Below, one piece after another: positions 22,606-25,205 of a DNA stretch of 25,205 bases. The stretch's first letter is position 1, and the number at the start of each line of letters is the position of its first letter. A program made the translations under genes and the position numbers. The notes below the pieces were generated by a model. That model was not told the origin of the DNA. It worked only from the letters and a program-made list of their open reading frames with translations, and searched no databases. The DNA comes from CAZSNT01 sp964607765 (lineage in GTDB: Bacteria; Verrucomicrobiota; Lentisphaeria; Oligosphaerales; JABHEG01): NCBI GenBank assembly GCA_964607765.1, contig CAZSNT010000147.1, forward strand, positions 1 to 25,205. The letters are read 5' to 3'.

Positions 22606-23547
22606 ATGCCAACGCCGGCCGACGGATGTGGACGAATCGCTGGTCAAGCCGCCGAGTACACACAGCGCACGGCGAATAACGAGCAACGAATAACACTGAA
22701 CACTGAAACTAACCCAATCAAGACGCGACTGGGGCTGAGCCCGTCGCCTCACGCGTACTGGTTCTACGCGGCGGCGATCGTGCTGGTGCCGCTTTACACG
22801 AATGCGTTTCCTCTGTGGCGCTGGGTGTGGCGGAAGCTGGGCAGCGGTCCGACGGCGGTGTTGCCGTTCCTGGCGGCGTTCGGCGTGATGATCCCCATTG
22901 TCCGGGCGCTTGTGCGTCGGCATTCACGTCGTGCCTGGGTGTGGTTCGGTGCGAGCCTGGCGTTGGCTGCGCTGGCGCTGTGGCTTCCTGATCCGGCGTA
23001 TCCCGCGAAGCGCATTCACGTGCCCGAGTACATGATTGTGGCGTTTGTGTTGTCACGGGGTCTGCGCGAGCGCGTTGACGGCTGGCTGGCGGTTGTGTTT
23101 TGCGCCGTGGCCGTGGGATTGCTCGGCATGCACGATGAACTGCTCCAGGGCCTGATGCCGGTGCGCCGGTACGCCGTGGCCGACGTGGTGGTCAATGCGT
23201 TGTCGGGCGCCGCGGGCGCTGTTGCTGCGTACGCGTTGGGCGTGATTGGGCCGAAAACAGTTGACCGCCGCTGGCCGCGGGGCCTGGTTGGTCTGTACGT
23301 GACCATGCCTTTGGCCGTCACATGGCTGGCGTTGGCTCTGATGCCGTACAAGAAGCAGGTGCTGCCGTGCGTGCCGGTCATTGCGGGCTATGTTCTGACG
23401 CTGGTGATTTCGGCTTCGGCGTGTCTGGTTTGCTCGCGCCGGCTTGCAGCCGGGTCGCGGCATGGTGTTCGTCTAACTGCGAGTATTGCGCTGGCTCTCG
23501 CCATTTACCCGGTACTGAGTTATGTATGTTTCTGGACGTTTGACTAG
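22606..23547 (+). CDS. VanZ-like membrane protein
   Basis: 313 aa if ATG 22606 is used, 13 nt past the helicase stop. Membrane homology starts only near residue 48 (AYWFYAAAIVLVPLYTN). About eight hydrophobic segments follow. The VanZ-like signature is near residues 180-205: MHDELLQGLMPVRRYAVADVVVNALSG, with conserved D-E-x-x-Q and D-x-x-x-N. Function is unknown; VanZ relatives are linked to glycopeptide tolerance and envelope traits. Residues 24-35 or so (NNEQRITLNTET) are translated from the heptamer array 22673-22707. Either the true start is a non-ATG codon further in, or the repeat has become coding. The 3' end overlaps the next gene by 26 nt. Confidence 0.75.
   Translation: MPTPADGCGRIAGQAAEYTQRTANNEQRITLNTETNPIKTRLGLSPSPHAYWFYAAAIVLVPLYTNAFPLWRWVWRKLGSGPTAVLPFLAAFGVMIPIVRALVRRHSRRAWVWFGASLALAALALWLPDPAYPAKRIHVPEYMIVAFVLSRGLRERVDGWLAVVFCAVAVGLLGMHDELLQGLMPVRRYAVADVVVNALSGAAGAVAAYALGVIGPKTVDRRWPRGLVGLYVTMPLAVTWLALALMPYKKQVLPCVPVIAGYVLTLVISASACLVCSRRLAAGSRHGVRLTASIALALAIYPVLSYVCFWTFD
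22673..22707. repeat. Five-unit heptamer array
   Basis: CGAATAA, CGAGCAA, CGAATAA, CACTGAA, CACTGAA, with no gaps. The first three match the reverse complement of the 17908-17935 array. The last two match the reverse complement of the tract at 25152-25165. Confidence 0.8.
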
Positions 23548-25147
23548 GCTGGCCTGCCTGCTTGCCACGGTCTGTGTGGCCTCGGGCGGCCCTGTCAATA
23601 TCATCCTTCTCACTGGCGAGAGTCTGCGACACGACCTGGTCACGGCGCGGACCACGCCCCGACTCTGGCGGCTTGCCGAGGCGGGCGGGGTCCGTTTCAC
23701 ACAGCACCGCGGCTCGTCCGCCTGGACAGCGGGTGGCGCCATCTCGCTGCTGACAGGGCTCAGTGCCCTGGATCACGGCGTGCATGCGAACGACGACCTG
23801 GTTCCGGAAGAGCTGACCTTGCCGCTCGAGGATCTGGTCGCAGCCGGGTACCGGGTCGCCGGCCTGCACTGGTTCATGAAGATGAGCATGTACGGCAACC
23901 TGGGTCTGACACCGGACCCGGGCAGCCCGAACGAGAAGGTGTTCGATTGGCTTGCCGAGGCGGCGGAGTCGGGCAAGCCGTTCTTTCTCTGGGAGCACTA
24001 CGAGTGGACGCATCTACCCTACAAGATCCGTGACGGCTCCGGCCCGGCCCCGGATCTGGACGCGCTTGTTCCGGCTGACGATCCTGCGATGCGCGAGCGG
24101 ATCGAGGCGGTCATCAGCGGCATCACGGTGCCCGCCTCAAAGTACACGTTTGTGCCGTCCGACGTCCCCGTTGTCAAGGCGCTTCACGAGCAGTCGACAG
24201 CAGCGTTCGACCGCTGGTTTGAGCGGCTGTGGACACGTCTGAGTGATTTGGGTCTGCTCGAGAACACGATCATTGCGTTCACCGCCGATCACGGTGACGA
24301 GCACGGAGAGCGCGGGCGTGTGGGGCATGCATCGACATGCCGGGACGGGCGCATGTACGAGACGTTGGTGCGGTTGCCGATGGTGCTGTGGCTTCCGCCG
24401 TCGCTCGCGGCGCGGCACCCGTCTCGGACCGTGACGCATATCACGCGTCACGTTGATGTGATGCCCACGTTACTGGCGTTGGCCGGGATCGAGCCCTCGC
24501 TCGACCTGGAGGGGCAGAGCATGCTGTCGGGGCAGGCGCCGCCGCATTGGATGGGGATGACCAGCCGGATCGGCTGGGGGGGCTACAATCTCGGGCCGCT
24601 CCATGACTATGTCGGTGCACGGCTGGAGTGGCCCTGGAAGCTGCATTTGTACGTGACCGACGGGCAGGAGACGGCTCGAGAGCTGTACAATCTGGCGGAG
24701 GACCCGAGTGAGCTGCGGGATGTGGCCGTGACCCGGGCACAGATCGGTGATCGTCTGGCGCGGCCCCTTCTCGCGCGTATGCGTCGGGCCGTACGTGATC
24801 GCGAGGCACGCCTGCCGGTTGCGGCGACGAAGGCCGGAACGCGCCCCAAGTGGGTGCGGCCTGAGCGGACACGGGACGTTTCCTTCGATGATCTCGGAGG
24901 GCGGTTTTTTATCTCGTGGACAGGCGACACCGACGCCCGTTACGTGATCGACTACGAGGCCGGCGTGGGTGAGGGGGTTACCAAGGGGCGGCTTGCCGTG
25001 ACCGGAACGCGCCGGGACTTCGGACTGATTCACCGGGAGTATTGGGACCGGTTTGTCGTGCCCATGGCGCGCATACGGATGCGGGTTGCCCCGGAAGGCA
25101 GCGATGCGTGGAGCGACTGGGTGGAGCTCAGAGCGAAAGGGGAGTAG
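23522..25147 (+). CDS. Exported sulfatase/LtaS-fold hydrolase or transferase with C-terminal beta domain
   Basis: 541 aa of the alkaline-phosphatase superfamily. A hydrophobic N-terminus (RLTRLACLLATVCVASG) suggests export. The usual formylglycine motif CxPSR is absent. Instead RGSSAWTAGGAISLLTG puts Thr69, or a neighbouring Ser, at the nucleophile position, and the first metal ligand site reads LLTGESLRHD with Glu33 in place of Asp. The second metal site FTADHGDEHGERG (Asp256, His257) is intact. This Glu/Thr/Asp/His set resembles LtaS and phosphoethanolamine transferases more than true sulfatases. The last 90 or so residues (FFISWTGDTDARYVIDYEAG...WSDWVEL) look like a fibronectin-III-type domain. 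It overlaps the VanZ-like gene by 26 nt, so the two are probably coupled. Substrate unknown. Confidence 0.82.
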   Translation: MYVSGRLTRLACLLATVCVASGGPVNIILLTGESLRHDLVTARTTPRLWRLAEAGGVRFTQHRGSSAWTAGGAISLLTGLSALDHGVHANDDLVPEELTLPLEDLVAAGYRVAGLHWFMKMSMYGNLGLTPDPGSPNEKVFDWLAEAAESGKPFFLWEHYEWTHLPYKIRDGSGPAPDLDALVPADDPAMRERIEAVISGITVPASKYTFVPSDVPVVKALHEQSTAAFDRWFERLWTRLSDLGLLENTIIAFTADHGDEHGERGRVGHASTCRDGRMYETLVRLPMVLWLPPSLAARHPSRTVTHITRHVDVMPTLLALAGIEPSLDLEGQSMLSGQAPPHWMGMTSRIGWGGYNLGPLHDYVGARLEWPWKLHLYVTDGQETARELYNLAEDPSELRDVAVTRAQIGDRLARPLLARMRRAVRDREARLPVAATKAGTRPKWVRPERTRDVSFDDLGGRFFISWTGDTDARYVIDYEAGVGEGVTKGRLAVTGTRRDFGLIHREYWDRFVVPMARIRMRVAPEGSDAWSDWVELRAKGE

Positions 25148-25151
25148 GAGA

Positions 25152-25172
25152 GTGTTCGGTGTTCAGTCAATG
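25152..25172. repeat. Heptamer tract after the sulfatase-fold gene
   Basis: GTGTTCG, GTGTTCA, GTCAATG begin 4 nt past the stop codon. GTGTTCA is the reverse complement of a rotation of CACTGAA, the unit at 22694-22707. Confidence 0.5.
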
Positions 25173-25205
25173 TCGTTGAGTTAAGGAGTTGGTCGCCATC
25201 CCGGA

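Noticed and set aside
20602..22923. 773-aa minus-strand ORF opposite the helicase gene
   Set aside because: Shadow ORF with Arg/His/Gln-rich composition; the plus strand has all SF1 helicase motifs.
23522..25147. Classical formylglycine sulfatase
   Set aside because: No CxPSR or SxPSR motif; the nucleophile segment reads SSAWTAG.

Overview
This GC-rich window reads as chromosomal DNA of an anaerobic or micro-oxic Gram-negative-type bacterium. The evidence is a nickel CO dehydrogenase module, FeoAB ferrous-iron uptake, a lipoprotein with a lipobox, peptidoglycan genes, and a non-formylglycine sulfatase-fold enzyme. The intergenic 7- and 8-nt degenerate tandem arrays remind me of PVC-group genomes such as Kiritimatiellota or Lentisphaerota. 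That placement is an inference with low-to-moderate confidence.

Layout. 92-4500 (minus): Rrf2-type regulator, CooS (CO dehydrogenase), CooF (four-cluster ferredoxin) and an FAD/NAD(P)H oxidoreductase, i.e. a CODH-CooF-FNOR module with a likely Fe-S regulator. A 23-nt element is shared upstream of the regulator and cooS. 4501-7117: gene-poor, holding a frameshifted HNH-nuclease remnant, one lipoprotein gene and about 1 kb with no supportable gene. 7118-7194: tRNA-Arg(CCG), minus strand, with its own promoter. 7452-12477 (plus): ftsW, murG, a cation-diffusion-facilitator transporter and a GT-C-like membrane glycosyltransferase. 12590-15684 (plus): feoA, feoB and a FeoB-associated Cys-rich protein, with a hairpin plus T-run between feoA and feoB and a GGGCAY hexamer array at the feoB 3' end. 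15745-20240 (minus): the MoxR ATPase / DUF58 / transglutaminase (TgpA-like) cluster. 20241-20640: divergent intergenic region with a MITE-like element (17-bp perfect inverted termini and an 11-bp flanking direct repeat) and a strong hairpin. 20641-25147 (plus): UvrD/PcrA-type helicase, VanZ-like membrane protein and a sulfatase/LtaS-fold enzyme with a C-terminal beta domain.

How the genes work together. CooS would oxidise CO, or reduce CO2, passing electrons through CooF to the flavoprotein and NAD(P); the Rrf2 protein probably senses Fe-S or redox state. FeoAB with its partner supplies ferrous iron, which such Fe-S-rich enzymes need. FtsW and MurG make septal peptidoglycan. MoxR/DUF58/TgpA forms a membrane-associated chaperone/protease-like module of unknown substrate. 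The most unusual material is non-coding: the shared operator-like element, the MITE-like insertion, and the heptamer/octamer arrays at several gene junctions, two of which abut start codons that lack a visible Shine-Dalgarno sequence.
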